64,000 nucleotides of DNA from Chaunax sp. Z400 (Eukaryota > Chordata > Actinopteri > Lophiiformes > Chaunacidae), in the NCBI GenBank assembly GCA_037577475.1, contig CM075193.1, positions 1,535,001 to 1,599,000 of the forward strand, written 5' to 3'. The notes below the pieces were generated by a model. That model worked only from the letters and a program-made list of their open reading frames with translations, was not told where the DNA came from and searched no databases. Both the position numbers and the translations under genes were made by a program. Shown here one piece after another: positions 1 through 11,783 of the stretch. Within the stretch, counting starts at the first letter, position 1. Each line of letters opens with the position of its first letter.

Positions 1-298
1 TGGAGGGAAACAGGGACATTGTCTGTAGCAGTCAGGACATGAGGATATGAGGTCAAAGACTGTCTCTTCCTGCTGCGGCCACACCCTCAAGGTGCGTCCT
101 GGTCCTTGTATCCATTCATCACAGCCTCAGGCACTAGATGGGGTTAACTCAAACAAACACAAGTGTAAGACACAGTGCAGTTTATAGTTTTGGTCCTACA
201 CCTGTTGTGTAAGTGAAAATGGAATGAGCTTTTTTAACCTGGGGACATCAATGTAACTTTAAAGAGAAGGGAGGAGTTTTGATTTTCTGGTTCCTGGA
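1..298. other. Upstream flank of copy 1, no gene seen
   Basis: No exon, repeat family or clear core promoter could be recognised here. It lies immediately 5' of the first transporter gene, so any promoter or 5' UTR of copy 1 would be in this stretch or further left, outside the window. Confidence 0.4.
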
Positions 299-364
299 AT
301 GCGGTTCGTCTCTTCAAGAACACTTAGACAGCAGCAAGTTGCGAAGACAGTCAACCAGTTTATC

Positions 365-2392
365 ATGGCGGTCAACATCCCAGGAGTGATAGTGATGGTG
401 TTTTTCTACCTGCTGGTCCTTGGGATCGGCATCTGGGCTTCTTTCAAGTCCAAAAGGAAACAGAGGGAAAGTGCAGCCACTGGAATGGAGATGGCCCTGC
501 TGGGAAACCGGAGCATTAACTTTGTGGTGGGGATCTTCACGATGACAGGTGAGGAGAGCACAGCTGACACTACAAGGATGAAGACAGCATGACTGTGAAT
601 TCATAAAAGTCCTGATTATTGAGAAAATATATCCAAATATCTTTAAAACCCTTTACATGATTTTTATCCAATGGCTTCTGAAATGAAAGTTTCCATTATG
701 CAACAAAAACAGATTTTCTTCTCTCTAATCTCTCCTGCAGTCACTGCAAAATATGAAAACAATATTATTCTGTCACAGGGAGCGATGCACTCTTGTGATG
801 TCATACAGCAGCAGACACTCAGAGTGCATACCTCCACCAAGTTCCTTTAATTTAATGAAATATATTCCATTCACAATTATTCACTTAACCTAATTATGTT
901 ACATTAATAATAATAAAGTGACATTTAAAAAAAAAAGGTTCCACACCTTTATTCAGATCTATCCAAATTTTTATGGGTTCTTCCCTGCCACATACTCAAC
1001 CCTCCAACCAAGTAGCATGAAAATCTGTGAAATAGCTTTTGTGTAATCCTGCTAACAGACAAACAAACAAAGAGATGCCACTGAAAATATAAACCTCTTC
1101 GGGGAAGCAGTAAAATGGAGACTGACCGTCAACAATTTGCTGTAGGGAGAAAACACAAAAGAAGAAAGGTGGACAATTCTGGATCAAGCAGATGTTTGTC
1201 TTTTCAATTAATTCTATTCTGATTCAAATCTTTATATGTTGTGTTTATTCAGTGATTTATATTTATTTATTATTATTATTATTCTGTTCTTGGGACAACT
1301 GTAAAAGAACTAGCAGCCATTAGGGGCGGAACGGTTAATCATTTTGGCAAATTGTCACTCCACATTGTGACTCCATACATTTCATGTGTTGTGCTGGGCA
1401 ACCGCAACGCCTTGCCCAACACATGCATGAGAACACACACACACACACACACACACACACTCCACCATTGACTGACAGGTTGTGAAGATTTTTGTTATTG
1501 TTGGTAATGTTATTGTTGTTTTGTAATGTGTTCAGACGTTACTTTTGTAATATGGTTACATTTTCAGATGTAGATTTGGGCTATTGTCTTCTCTTTGGTA
1601 AATAAATCATATTGTCAAAAAAAAATCATTTGTGCAAAAAACCAGATGCAATGTTTTTTTTTTTCAAGCTCTGCAATTCTTTCAGTCATTTTCTGAAACA
1701 GCCAATGCCTATAAGGCCCATGTAGGACTCTATGCATATCAAAATAAGGAGGGAAGGAATAAAACATTTGAATCTATGCAATGGGCTCTCTTCCAGTGTT
1801 GGGTATTCAGTGAAACAGACTTCTGCAAACATGTAAAACTAAACCTACATAACTAATTTTGTTTTCTTTCAGTTTCACTTTTCTTGGAATCACTTCTTTG
1901 GACAACAGATTTTCTGAACTGATAAATGGTCATGTTGTCATGAGATGATCCTACTGAATCATCATCCAGTCTTCTGTCCTCTGTCCAATAGCTGCTGTGT
2001 ATACATAACTTGTGTGTTCACCCATCCTGTAGCTTCATGGATTGGAGGAGGCATCATTGTTGGTTCAGTCGAGATGGTCTACACTCCATCCAGGGGACTG
2101 ACCTGGACAATGGTGATGTTCTCTGCATACAGCTGTGCTTTTATTATTGGTAAGAGTTTAAAATGATATTGCACAATACATTTAAAAATGTATTTACCAA
2201 TTTCATTTGGAACAATAGTTGTTCTATGGTTCATTTTAACTTCCTTTCCCTGGCTTATGATCGAGGAGGTGGAAAACTACGTGATATTATTGAGCAGCAC
2301 AATTAAGAGCAGCCATGCTCTACTTGCCCTCAGAAAAAACTTCTGATTGAAAACATGCTTAGCACAAGGGATATATATATATATATACATAC

Positions 2393-2426
<34 letters not shown>

Positions 2427-3110
2427 TATCAGCATACACTGAGAGGCATAACCAAGTGGCTGGAATAGTGTACAGGAACATCTGTGCCGAGTATGGATTA
2501 GAAGTCCCCATGTCCCGGTGGGAAGCACCAGACATAGTGATGGTTGACAAGGACCAGAAGAGGGCAGTTGTGATCAACGTGGCAATCCAGCTGACAGTAA
2601 CATCAGGAAGAAGGAGCATGAAAAGATGGAGAAGTACCAGGGGCTGAAGTAATAGCTGGAAGAGATGTGGAAGGTGAAAGCCAAAGTGGTCCCAGTGGTG
2701 ATAGGAGCATTAGGGGCTGTGACCCCCAAACTGGAGGAGCGGCTCCAGCAGATTCCGGGTACAACATCTGAGGTCTCGGTCCAGAAGAGTGCAGTCATAG
2801 GAACAGCTAAGCTACTGCAGAACCCTCAAACTCCCAGGCCTCTGTAGGACCCGAGCTTGAGGAAGACACACACCACCCCAATGGGGTGAGAGGGAGATTT
2901 ATATATATACATATATATATGTGTATGTATATATATATATATACATATATATATATGTGTATGTATATATATATATGTGTATGTATATATATGTATGTGT
3001 ATATATATATATGTGTATATACATATATATGTATATATATGTGTACACACATATATATATATATATATATATGTGTATATACATATATATGTATATATAT
3101 GTGTACACAC

Positions 3111-3141
<31 letters not shown>

Positions 3142-3215
3142 CACTACCAGTCAAAAATTTGGAAAGTTTCCCATTCAAGTGGATGGGTAACTGTGTCCAA
3201 ACTATTGACTGGTAC

Positions 3216-3294
<79 letters not shown>

Positions 3295-6200
3295 TTATAT
3301 GTGTTTGTTTTAGATTTTTATTGTTGCTTGTTGCCTTTCTCCTCTTACCTGGTTTTGTTTTTTTCACATGTTAATATGGTCTGTCCTCTTTTTAAATGAA
3401 GGTGGTCTGGTGTTTGCCAAACCAATGAGAGACAGAAAATATATGACCGTGCTGGACCCTCTCTATTTCAAGTATGGAAAGGTTGTGGCAGCTGGAATGA
3501 GCCTGGCTTCACTTGTTCTTGATCTCCTCATGATTCCAGCAACACTAATTGCTTTAGGTACATCCTATACACATTAAGCTTGGTTGCTTAGGACTAAAAC
3601 ATAATTTCAATTGAGCTGCCATGGTTCGTTGATTTTTCAATTAGGTGACTGAAAGAAAAGTAGTTCCTAACTATTGTGATAATAATTTATTGATTTTTTT
3701 TACCCCCATTTAATAGATGACAATCATTCAATTCATCGTAAAAAATAAACGGCAGATTAATTGATAATGAAAATAATAGTCAATACTCACAGCCCTCATT
3801 TGTAACTGTTTGTTTAATATTCCTGTGTCTGTTAAGTAGAATAAATACATGGATGTAACATCCTAAATACACTGTGTAGATACAGTATAATGACTTCATA
3901 CAGTGGTTATAAAGCGATACAACCTGTTTGACAGGAGGAATGATGAGTGTAGTCCTGGATTTGCCCTTTTCTCTTTGTATCTGGATCTCTGCTGCTGTCG
4001 CCATTACCTACACACTGATGGGAGGTCTCTACTCTGTGGCCTACACAGATGTTATACAGCTGGTCCTCATAGTCATCGGGTTGGTGAGTTTGGAGCAGTT
4101 TTAGTTTCATAGTGTCTGACTTTTGGTTTTAAGAAAACTCAAGACAAGAAAAACTCCTTTACGCCTCCTTAACGTGTTTAAAAGCCCTGTTTACGAATTA
4201 CATTTTCATTTGTCCCTGCAGTTCATCTGTGTTCCCTTTGTTTTGATGAATCCCTCCACTCTGGACATCAGTCAGACGCTGATGAACAACACCTTACATG
4301 CTCCCTGGATCGGTCAACCAGAGCTGAAAAACACCTGGCTAATGATTGATGACTTCTTCTTATTTGTAAGGAAATAACAATATGTCATATATAAAATACA
4401 ATTCACTCTCACCTTGATAAATATCTTCAGAATGATGAGAAATAACATAGAGGACTTTCATTTCCATTTTTGTAGCAGTTACACGATGTAGACTATAAGT
4501 CAGCCAACTAATTGGTTTACTTTTAAGGCACTGGGGTGTCAGGCATTTCAGATGTTCCACCAGAGGATCTTGTCGTCTTCTTCCTCAACCACAGCCAAGC
4601 TCACCTGCCTCACTGCTGCTTTCATCATACTTGTATTTGCAGCACCTCTCGTTCTGCTTGGGGCAGCTGCTGCATCCACAGGTAATAATGATCATAATGA
4701 TGATTTTAACGTCTAACCTGCCTCTGTAGGCTATGCTGCCTCGCCTTCTGTCGAACATCATGACCTTCCTAGATGATTTCCTCATTGCGTGTGAGGTCAA
4801 ACTTCAGGCTAAAGACAACAATGATCAAAAAGACAAAAATTGGGGAAAACATTCCTGAAGCCTCCCCTTTTTCAGTATTCATTCCAGCATTTAACAACCT
4901 TTTAGTACCTCCTCGGCTAGCTTGGAACCGCAATGGATGTGGTACTAAAAAAGTAGTACCAGGTACTTTTTATCTAATGGAAACGCAAAAAAAGCGAGTA
5001 CAGTCGAGTCGAGTAGAGCTGCTACTAAACAGTGGAGAGGGGGCTTATGCCTCACCCTTCCATCAAGTTTTATGAAACTGGACCAGTCGTCTTTCCGTAA
5101 TTATGCCAAAAACTCCCAAAACAAAAAAACTGGTAGGTATCATGATCTTCTTTTCATAGGTAAAAGGTTATTGATAACGTTATGCAAGAGAAAAGGTCGC
5201 AATATGTTGCAGTATGGATTTATTTGTCCCATCTCAAGTTAGTACATACAGAAAATGCCAAAGAGTAACAGAGATGAATTAAGACCCATATATTGACTTT
5301 GCATAAGTTGCTCAGCATGTCTTAGGCAAAGATCAAGGTGTTCAACCAATGTTGAAATAATTCAGTTCATATCAAAAGGGTAGACCTTCTGAAGGACTGA
5401 CATTGCCAGATCTAGACCTGTAGCAAACAAGTCAACCTCATCAGATGCTCAGCTGTAAGATTTGCATTTAAAATCCGGACATTTGACCCCAAATCCTTAA
5501 ACTTTATGTAGATTTGATTTAAATTGTTCCTTAAGGTCATCGACACCTGATACTGCTACTGCATGAACTTTGCATCAAAGTCACCAATTCACCTATGTTG
5601 CATGTTTTTTTAACTTTGAGTGGAAGCCCGAGTACAGAATCCACCCTCTTACTGTGAAGCAACAGTGCTTTTACCCTGAATCCAAAGGTATAATCACCTG
5701 CTCCTTGAGAGAGAGCCTGCTTTGTTTTTGACACAGTTTGTCAGCAAAATCCTTGTTAGATTTTCCACGCACCGTGACTGTGAAACATTTACCACCTGAT
5801 GAAGTCTTACCACTGACATGACTGAACGTAATCTCACACACTCGCACTTTATCGCTTCACTTTCTTTTTCTTCGTTGTTTCCGTACATATTTGTCCTGCC
5901 CTGCTTGAATTGTACAGAGCCATCATCCATCTCCGGCGGTATTGCTGCGTTTCGTCCGTCTCGTCCGTATCTGTAGCTCTCTGAAAAGGTGTCCGATTAC
6001 GTACAGAATGAACGTAGAAGACGTACTGAGGGCCCTGTCCATCTCCATATCCGTCTTTAACGTAGAACATAAATGGGCCTTAAGACTTATGGAGACTCAC
6101 AGCCGTTCCATAATGGTTCACACGTACGAAAAGTAAAGTAGTGAGAGCAGAGTTCACTAATAGATCATGTGATTTTTCATTCTTTCCTTCTTTTGTGTCT

Positions 6201-7452
6201 ATTCCTCAGACTGGAACCAGACCACCTATGGTTCTCCATCTCCATATGAACGTGGGGAAGCAGCTATGGTTCTACCGATTGTCCTGCAGCACCTCACCCC
6301 GACCTTCATCTCCATTATCGGCACTGGATGTGTGGCTGCCGCCGTGATGTCATCGGCTGATTCTGTGTTGCTTTCTGCAGCGTCTGTCTTCACCTCAAAC
6401 ATTTACAAAAACATCCTGAGGCCTAAGGTGAAAAAAAAATCTGTTTCTTTTAATTTGCTACATCCCAAAAAAACAAGGCTAAAGGAAAAAGCAATACCAA
6501 TTTAGGTAAACAAAAACAAGAGATTGAATAAATTTGCTTTAGAGGATTATCCCCCTAATGCAACCACCTCCCTGCATTGCTGTCAACATTAAGCCAGGTG
6601 TCTTGTTGGTTTTGCAAAAAGGAGAAAGAGACGAACATTTCACATCTAGTGTGTCAGTTGAAGTTATGTTGTTACTCTGCTGTGGACTCAACAAACTGGT
6701 AAAGCTGAGCCTCATTTTAGAATGCAAGACATGTAAGCAGAAACACCACAACGAGACTTATGTAAAGAATAAGCAAATATGACAGTTACCTGCAAAACGT
6801 TAGAACTTGTGGGTCAGCAAGTCGACAAGAATAAACAAGAACAATCATTCACAATTGTTTAGCTGATCTTCTTGCTTACTTTCTTCTTCAGGCATCAGAC
6901 AGAGAGATTCAGTGGGTGATCCGTGTCTCTGTGGTGGTCGTGGGTGTGGTCGGTACATCACTCACCCACCTGAAAAACAGCATTATAATATTCTGGTTCC
7001 TTTGCTCTGAAGCAGCCTACATCGTCATCTTCCCTCAACTCTTCTGTGCTCTCTTCTTCAACATCTCCAATGGTTACGGAGCTGTTATTGGTTTGCTGGT
7101 GGGATTGGTGTTGAGACTGCTGAGTGGAGACCCATCACTAGATTTAGGACCAGTCATACACTTCCCAGGATGCACTCTGGAGGACGGCGTCTATGTCCAG
7201 TACGCTCCGGTTAAGACTATCTCCATGCTGTCTGCCATTGCTGCCATCTTGTTGTTCTCCTACTTGGCTTCTGTCCTCTTCAACAAAGGTGTTCTTCATG
7301 AGAAGTGGGATGTGTTCAAAGTGAAAGACCAGCAGTCACCAGTACCACTGACACCAATAGGTGGCGCCACAGAAGACAATGAGGATGAGATGTTGAATAC
7401 AAGCAACCCTCAGGGTGAGGGATTACAGCCAGTGATGAACGCAAAGTGTTAG
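365..7452 (+). CDS. slc5a7-like: SLC5A7-like (CHT1-like) sodium-coupled transporter, copy 1
   Basis: Predicted sodium-coupled solute transporter of the SLC5 family, closest to the high-affinity choline transporter CHT1; a multi-pass membrane protein, about 13 helices by family. Eight exons join in frame: 365-548, 2033-2149, 3402-3557, 3935-4083, 4222-4365, 4528-4681, 6210-6427, 6892-7452 (stop TAG). All junctions are GT-AG. The product is 560 aa against 580 in human CHT1. Recognisable family blocks are AKPMR, LYSVAYTDV, DWNQTTYG (likely N-glycosylation at N304), AAVMSSADS and IFPQL. Substrate-cage positions 64/94/144/257 read W/Y/M/F, so the third aromatic is lost. The start at 365 matches MA(V/I)NIPG in the other copies. 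A real in-frame ATG at 299 would add 22 residues. Exon 3 is the most divergent of the array (VLDPLYFKYGK). The family is clear; the substrate is not. Confidence 0.9.
1433..1460. repeat. (AC)n microsatellite
   Basis: An uninterrupted AC run of 14 units inside intron 1 of copy 1. The rest of this intron (549-2032) is AT-rich and shows no recognisable gene. Confidence 0.95.
2371..2426. repeat. Compound (TA)n-(CA)n microsatellite
   Basis: A TA run, a short TACA mix, then a CA run. It lies in intron 2 of copy 1, directly before a LINE fragment. Confidence 0.95.
2440..2880 (+). mobile_element. Non-LTR retrotransposon 3' fragment (ORF C-terminus)
   Basis: Translating the plus strand gives stretches such as HNQVAGIVYRNICAEYGLEV, then PDIVMVDKDQKRAVVINVAI, then VVPVVIGALGAVTPKLEERL and IPGTTSEVSVQKSAV. 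I recognise these from memory as the C-terminal part of a LINE-type polyprotein common in fish genomes. The frame is broken and there is an internal deletion, so it is dead. It ends shortly before a long TA-rich tract, consistent with a microsatellite seeded at the LINE tail. It sits in intron 2 of copy 1 in the same orientation as the gene. Confidence 0.75.
2898..3298. repeat. Long TA/TG-rich microsatellite tract
   Basis: About 400 bp of TATA, TGTA and TACA motifs, including two near-identical copies of a roughly 60-bp unit (about 3005-3065 and 3073-3133). It is interrupted at 3140-3219 by a small Tc1-like inverted repeat. Long reading frames across it are Tyr/Ile/His low-complexity artefacts. 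Confidence 0.95.
3140..3219. mobile_element. 80-bp Tc1/mariner-like terminal-inverted-repeat relic
   Basis: The left end reads TACACTACCAGTCAAAAATT and the reverse complement of the right end reads TACAGTACCAGTCAATAGTT. The two 24-bp ends match at 21 positions. The termini resemble Tc1-like elements of fish (CACTACC-GTCAAAA-TTTGG), and TA dinucleotides flank both sides, as expected for that superfamily. Only about 30 bp of internal sequence remain, so it is an extreme internal deletion or a MITE. Confidence 0.7.
4900..5060. repeat. Probable DNA-transposon-derived repeat
   Basis: Contains GTACCAGGTACTTTTTATCT, AATGGAAACG and repeated GAGTCGAGTA motifs, which I recall from a dispersed fish DNA-transposon repeat. 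Boundaries and family are uncertain. It lies in intron 6 of copy 1. Confidence 0.35.
5845..6080 (+). mobile_element. Intron-6 element family, copy in gene 1
   Basis: This block closely matches 60031-60253 in the same orientation and 39221-39461 in reverse. It ends in GTAGAACATAAATGGGCC, reminiscent of a non-autonomous DNA transposon terminus. All three copies lie in intron 6 of a transporter gene (copies 1, 4 and 6). Confidence 0.6.
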
Positions 7453-8767
7453 TCCTGATGATTCCCAAGGCATTCTGGGAGATATCTCTTACCCCTCCGT
7501 TTGAAGTTTGCCTCTAAAAACCCTCTGTTTGGAGGGCCATATAGCCCTAACACTTCAACCTTCCCCTCTGTCTCAAAAAGAATCGGGACGCCCTACCCTT
7601 ACGCGTGAACGCGCAAAACTGAGGGGTAGGGCTAAGTGGTAGGGGTAAGGGGTGGATTGGGATTGGGCCCATAAGTCCAATTGGCCAGATGGTGGAACTG
7701 TCATTCAGGCCCAAAAATGAAATTTTGGAATGGCCATAATCCCCACATCATTAGACGGATTTATATGAAATGGGATACACACTTTTGGCTCAAGTTGATC
7801 CATAAAAAACCTCTTGGTCCATAAAAGTCGGTCATGATGTATCTTTTGCAAATTCATTCTAAAAACAGTACAGGTGCATCTTTATTTTGGATTTGACCTC
7901 AAACAACATCAAATTAGATGTACAGTACAACAACTTCCTCCTCAACCTACTCCACTCTTGCCTCTTTGTTTATCCTTAGAAATCGTTATAATTTTAATAT
8001 TTTAAACTCTTTTAGTACATTTGTGATTTTTCTACCTTTTCTACTTAAAAATACTTGTATACTGTAAAAATATTGAGCTGTTTGTCAAAGGAAGGAAATT
8101 TTTCTTTTAACCTACTCCACTATGAAATTCTTATACAAAAACAATTGAAATGTAAAGTTTGATTTATTAGGATGTAGATGTTTGTAATGGTTTGTTTTGA
8201 AAATGTTCATCTTTTTTCAAAAATCTAATACAATGAAACTGACAAAATGTCTGAATGAAGAGGAATTTAATTGATTTACTTATATTTTCTTCTGTTGCTG
8301 AATTTGCCCCATGTGGCCAAATTTGATCTCCTGTTCTGCAATAATAATCTGCAGCGTTACATGTCTGCCAGTTCGGCAACTTATTATTTACTTTGCTAAG
8401 AATCTTCCACCACTGTGTATACAATAGCATAGCCCATATTTATTGTATTTGATCTTATTTTACTTTCTTATTTTATTGATGACCATTATATCTTTATTTC
8501 TATTTTCCTATTTTTGCTTTCTTTCCCTCATACTTAATGTGAGCAACTATGGTGTTAAAGGTAGATCTGAGTCTGATGTTTCACCAAATTTCTCTCACCT
8601 AATGTTTAATACATGGAATTAAAGTGTAAGGTGTGTCGTTTTACTGATGACTCATCATTTACAACAATGTATTTTTTGTTGATCTGATCTATTGTCTCCT
8701 CTGTACTTGCTTTTTCTCTCTCACGCTCATACTTATTCTCCTGGACAAATAAGTAAAGCATAAGGTT
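7453..8767. other. 3' flank of copy 1, no gene seen
   Basis: Contains the 3' UTR of copy 1 and AT-rich intergenic sequence. No exon or recognisable repeat was found, and open frames are short and without similarity that I know. Confidence 0.4.
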
Positions 8768-8960
8768 TAGTTCCAGTTTGCTCTCCTTCCATCTGTGTTT
8801 GTTTGCTCTGTCTTATGTTAGTTTATTTTTGTATCCTGCTCATGTTTTCCCCTTTAAGTTTTCCCTCTTCATTTTCCTCCATTGTGATTGTCTGATCATT
8901 CCCGCCTTTCTCTGGTCATCTCCTCCTCCCTCTGCCACCTTTTGTCTGTATTTGGGTCCA
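8768..8960 (+). repeat. Dispersed repeat, first copy
   Basis: Starts GTTCCAGTTTGCTC and is a diverged copy of 11781-11990, sharing TTTGTTTGCTCTGTCTTATG, the CTCATGTTTTC block and a pyrimidine-rich tail. It is probably part of a transposable element whose family I cannot name. Confidence 0.5.
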
Positions 8961-8974
8961 GTATTTTGTTGAAC

Positions 8975-9290
8975 CATAACAAAAAAGGTTGATCCATATC
9001 TGAATCAGCTCACAATACGATAAAATACAAATTTTGAAAGTAACCACGATATTTTTATTCAGTCGGACGAATGCTATTCTACAGCCTGATATAATTTTAG
9101 CATTGTGGAATACAGAGAACAATTCTGATTTTAATCCCCTGAGGGGAGAATATTCTGAAGTAAACAAAGGGCCATTTTAAAAATCGGTGATGTTGGGCCA
9201 CGCCAGGCCACGCGAGGAAGTTTCAAATCTGCGATCAAATGGAGAACATGGAGAAGAGAAAGTGGGGACGACATAAAATAACAGTGCAAG
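8975..9290 (-). repeat. Dispersed repeat shared with intron 1 of copy 4
   Basis: The reverse complement of this stretch matches about 34815-35105, including ACTTCAGAATATTCTCCCCT, AGGCTGTAGAATAGCATTCG and GTCCCCACTTTCTC. The two copies are inverted relative to each other. No protein was recognised. Confidence 0.6.
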
Positions 9291-10590
9291 GAAAAGGCAT
9301 GGAGTAGCTGACGAAAAGAAACAGAGAGCAAAACTGGTAAATACTGGAGAGCAGAAGGATCGATGGGAGCTACTGAAATCCAAATCTGGACACGTATGGC
9401 TGGCTTGCACATAAGTGGCGGGAAGCTGCAGGGAAATAGCGGCCAGTTAGGAAATCCAAAACAAATCTACCCATGGAATTCCCTTTCATTAGGCATGTTT
9501 TTTTCTTGAATTATGAATTGAAACTTGACCAAATAATAAAATGATATTTATTAATCGATATGCCACATTTTGGGTGGAATGGATTTTGTACGCCTAGGCT
9601 GTTAGTTGAGTGGAAGTGTACCTTTAATTGACGGTCCAGTTGAAGTAGAGACGACTTCTCCTCTATTTAAGTGCTGTGATGGAACCTGAACTGAATTATG
9701 CAAGTAATTTGAGTTTTAGACTTTTATTTCAACATACCTGCAAGTGAAGCTTGAGTTGCATTTTGTTTTATTTATTTATTTTTCGTTTTTGTTGCTCTGG
9801 ACTCCTGCTGTTCCCTCTCTCTCTCTCTCAACAGACGAATGGCTCCTTCAGCATCTTAGATGAGCGCAGTGTGCCCCCCTCCCACTTGGTGCTGACTCAC
9901 TGTGGCGTGTAGCGAGTTGTCGCTTCTTATCTTATCGGGATCTTACTAAACGGGCTGCCCTCAGATGTGTCAGAACTGAGGCTCTCCTGCCGGCGAAGGC
10001 ACGTTCATTAATCTGGCTTCTTATCTTTTGATGGGTTTTATTAATTCTAAAAAAAAAAATTCTAGTATATCACTTAAAGGCTACTCGGGTTCATCTGCTA
10101 ACTCCTCCCTCTTCTCAGACTCGAGAATTTTAGCAGACATTGTCCCATCTTAACACATGAGTCAAGGACTCAGTAAAACATGATTAAATGACTTGAGATA
10201 AAATGAAAATAAAACAAATGATTACTTAAATAAAAGTAAATGAAAATGATTAATAAGTAAAATTCAAAATTCAAACAATGAAAATGATGTTTAAATGACT
10301 AATTAATATTTGAATATAGGAAACACACCTTTCTATCTTTCAGTTACTGATGTCAAAACACAACATGTTCAGATCTTCAGTACCACTAATAAACTTCTTA
10401 AAAATTCCTTCAAACAAATAAAACCGTTTTTTCCTCAGCGCAGCGATGTGTACAATGTCTGTGTCACCTCAATTAAAATTTCAACATCTCATCAGCATGT
10501 GTCAACATAACATCGGACATGTTGGTTCTCTCTTTTCACCTTTGGAATTTTGTCTATTTTACATTCCCAGTGCCAATCCTGGCATTAGGT
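9291..10590. other. Intergenic region between copies 1 and 2
   Basis: No exon or repeat was recognised beyond a short CT run near 9815-9830. The last part is AT-rich. Confidence 0.4.
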
Positions 10591-10618
10591 AGTGGGGAAG
10601 CCAGTCAACCAGTCTATC

Positions 10619-11736
10619 ATGGCGGTTAACATCCCAGGAGTGATAGTGATGGTGTTTTTCTACCTGCTGGTCCTTGGGACTGGCATTTGGGCCTCTTTCA
10701 AGTCCAGAAGGAAACAAAAGAGGAGTGCAGCCACTGGAATGGACATGGCACTGCTGGGAAACCGGAGCATTGGCTGCGTGGTGGGAATCTTCACAATGAC
10801 AGGTGAGGAGAGCACATCTTTAAAAAAAAACAGGATGGAAACTGCAGGACTGTAAATTCCCCAAAATAATCATAATTAAGGAAATAATATCTAGGGATGT
10901 AGAAAATTCTCTTCGTGTATCGGTGTTAAATCTGCATTAAACTGTAGCATGACTGAAATCACTGTACAGAGCTCCGACTCAACCAACTCACAAATAACAT
11001 TTGGGAAAGCAAGTTTATTTAAATGACACCATTCAGACCCAATTCGGTGTGTTTTATAATGACATAAATACATGAAGATAAGACAAAATTGCAAAAACAA
11101 GCAAAACAGGGAGTTTTCCAGGACACTTGTCTCATAGGTGTGAACCTGCTTGGTTTTGAAGAAATTCCAGAAACACTCATTGGTGCCTTCAAGGCTTTTA
11201 AAAAAACCTTCTTGAGTGTAAAATGTGTCCTCGATGTTATGCCCCAGTGTAGGGTTGGGAACACAACATAAGAATGAAACACGTACAAGGAAGTTACAAT
11301 AAGCAATAATTAATTTATTGATATTTATGTTACACTTATAAGAATGAAGGGTCAGGTCCACTCTGGTGCAACACATTTATTTCCTGTTGGAAATATAATT
11401 AAACAGTTCGGTATGAGGACCGCTCTCGGTTTCCTGCACACTGAAACGCACTCATCACATACTGACGACTCCTTCTACTCTGCCGTCAGCTGCTGATGAA
11501 CAGCTTAGTGTGATGCATAGAGCGCCTTCTGCTGACGAGACTGAACATAGCAGGAGTAAAATCACACATTAACAATGCATTCATTCTGCAATACTTAGTG
11601 ATAGAATAATGCAGGTGAGTGACACGTAATTTCCTGATGTTTTGAGACTTTAGCTTTTACTCAGGTCAAAAATGAATGGGGGGGCTAATATTTCTCTGTC
11701 TTTTTAAACACACAGTGCCACATTTACAACAAATTT

Positions 11737-11783
<47 letters not shown>

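Noticed and set aside
2807..3399. Several long frames rich in Tyr, Ile and His on both strands
   Set aside because: They are translations of a TA/TG/CA microsatellite and carry no coding signal.
3903..4112. Frames with DRRNDECSPGF and HRCYTAGPH-type sequence, seen in every copy
   Set aside because: These are the shifted-frame readings of exon 4. The correct phase gives MSVVLDLPF and LYSVAYTDV.
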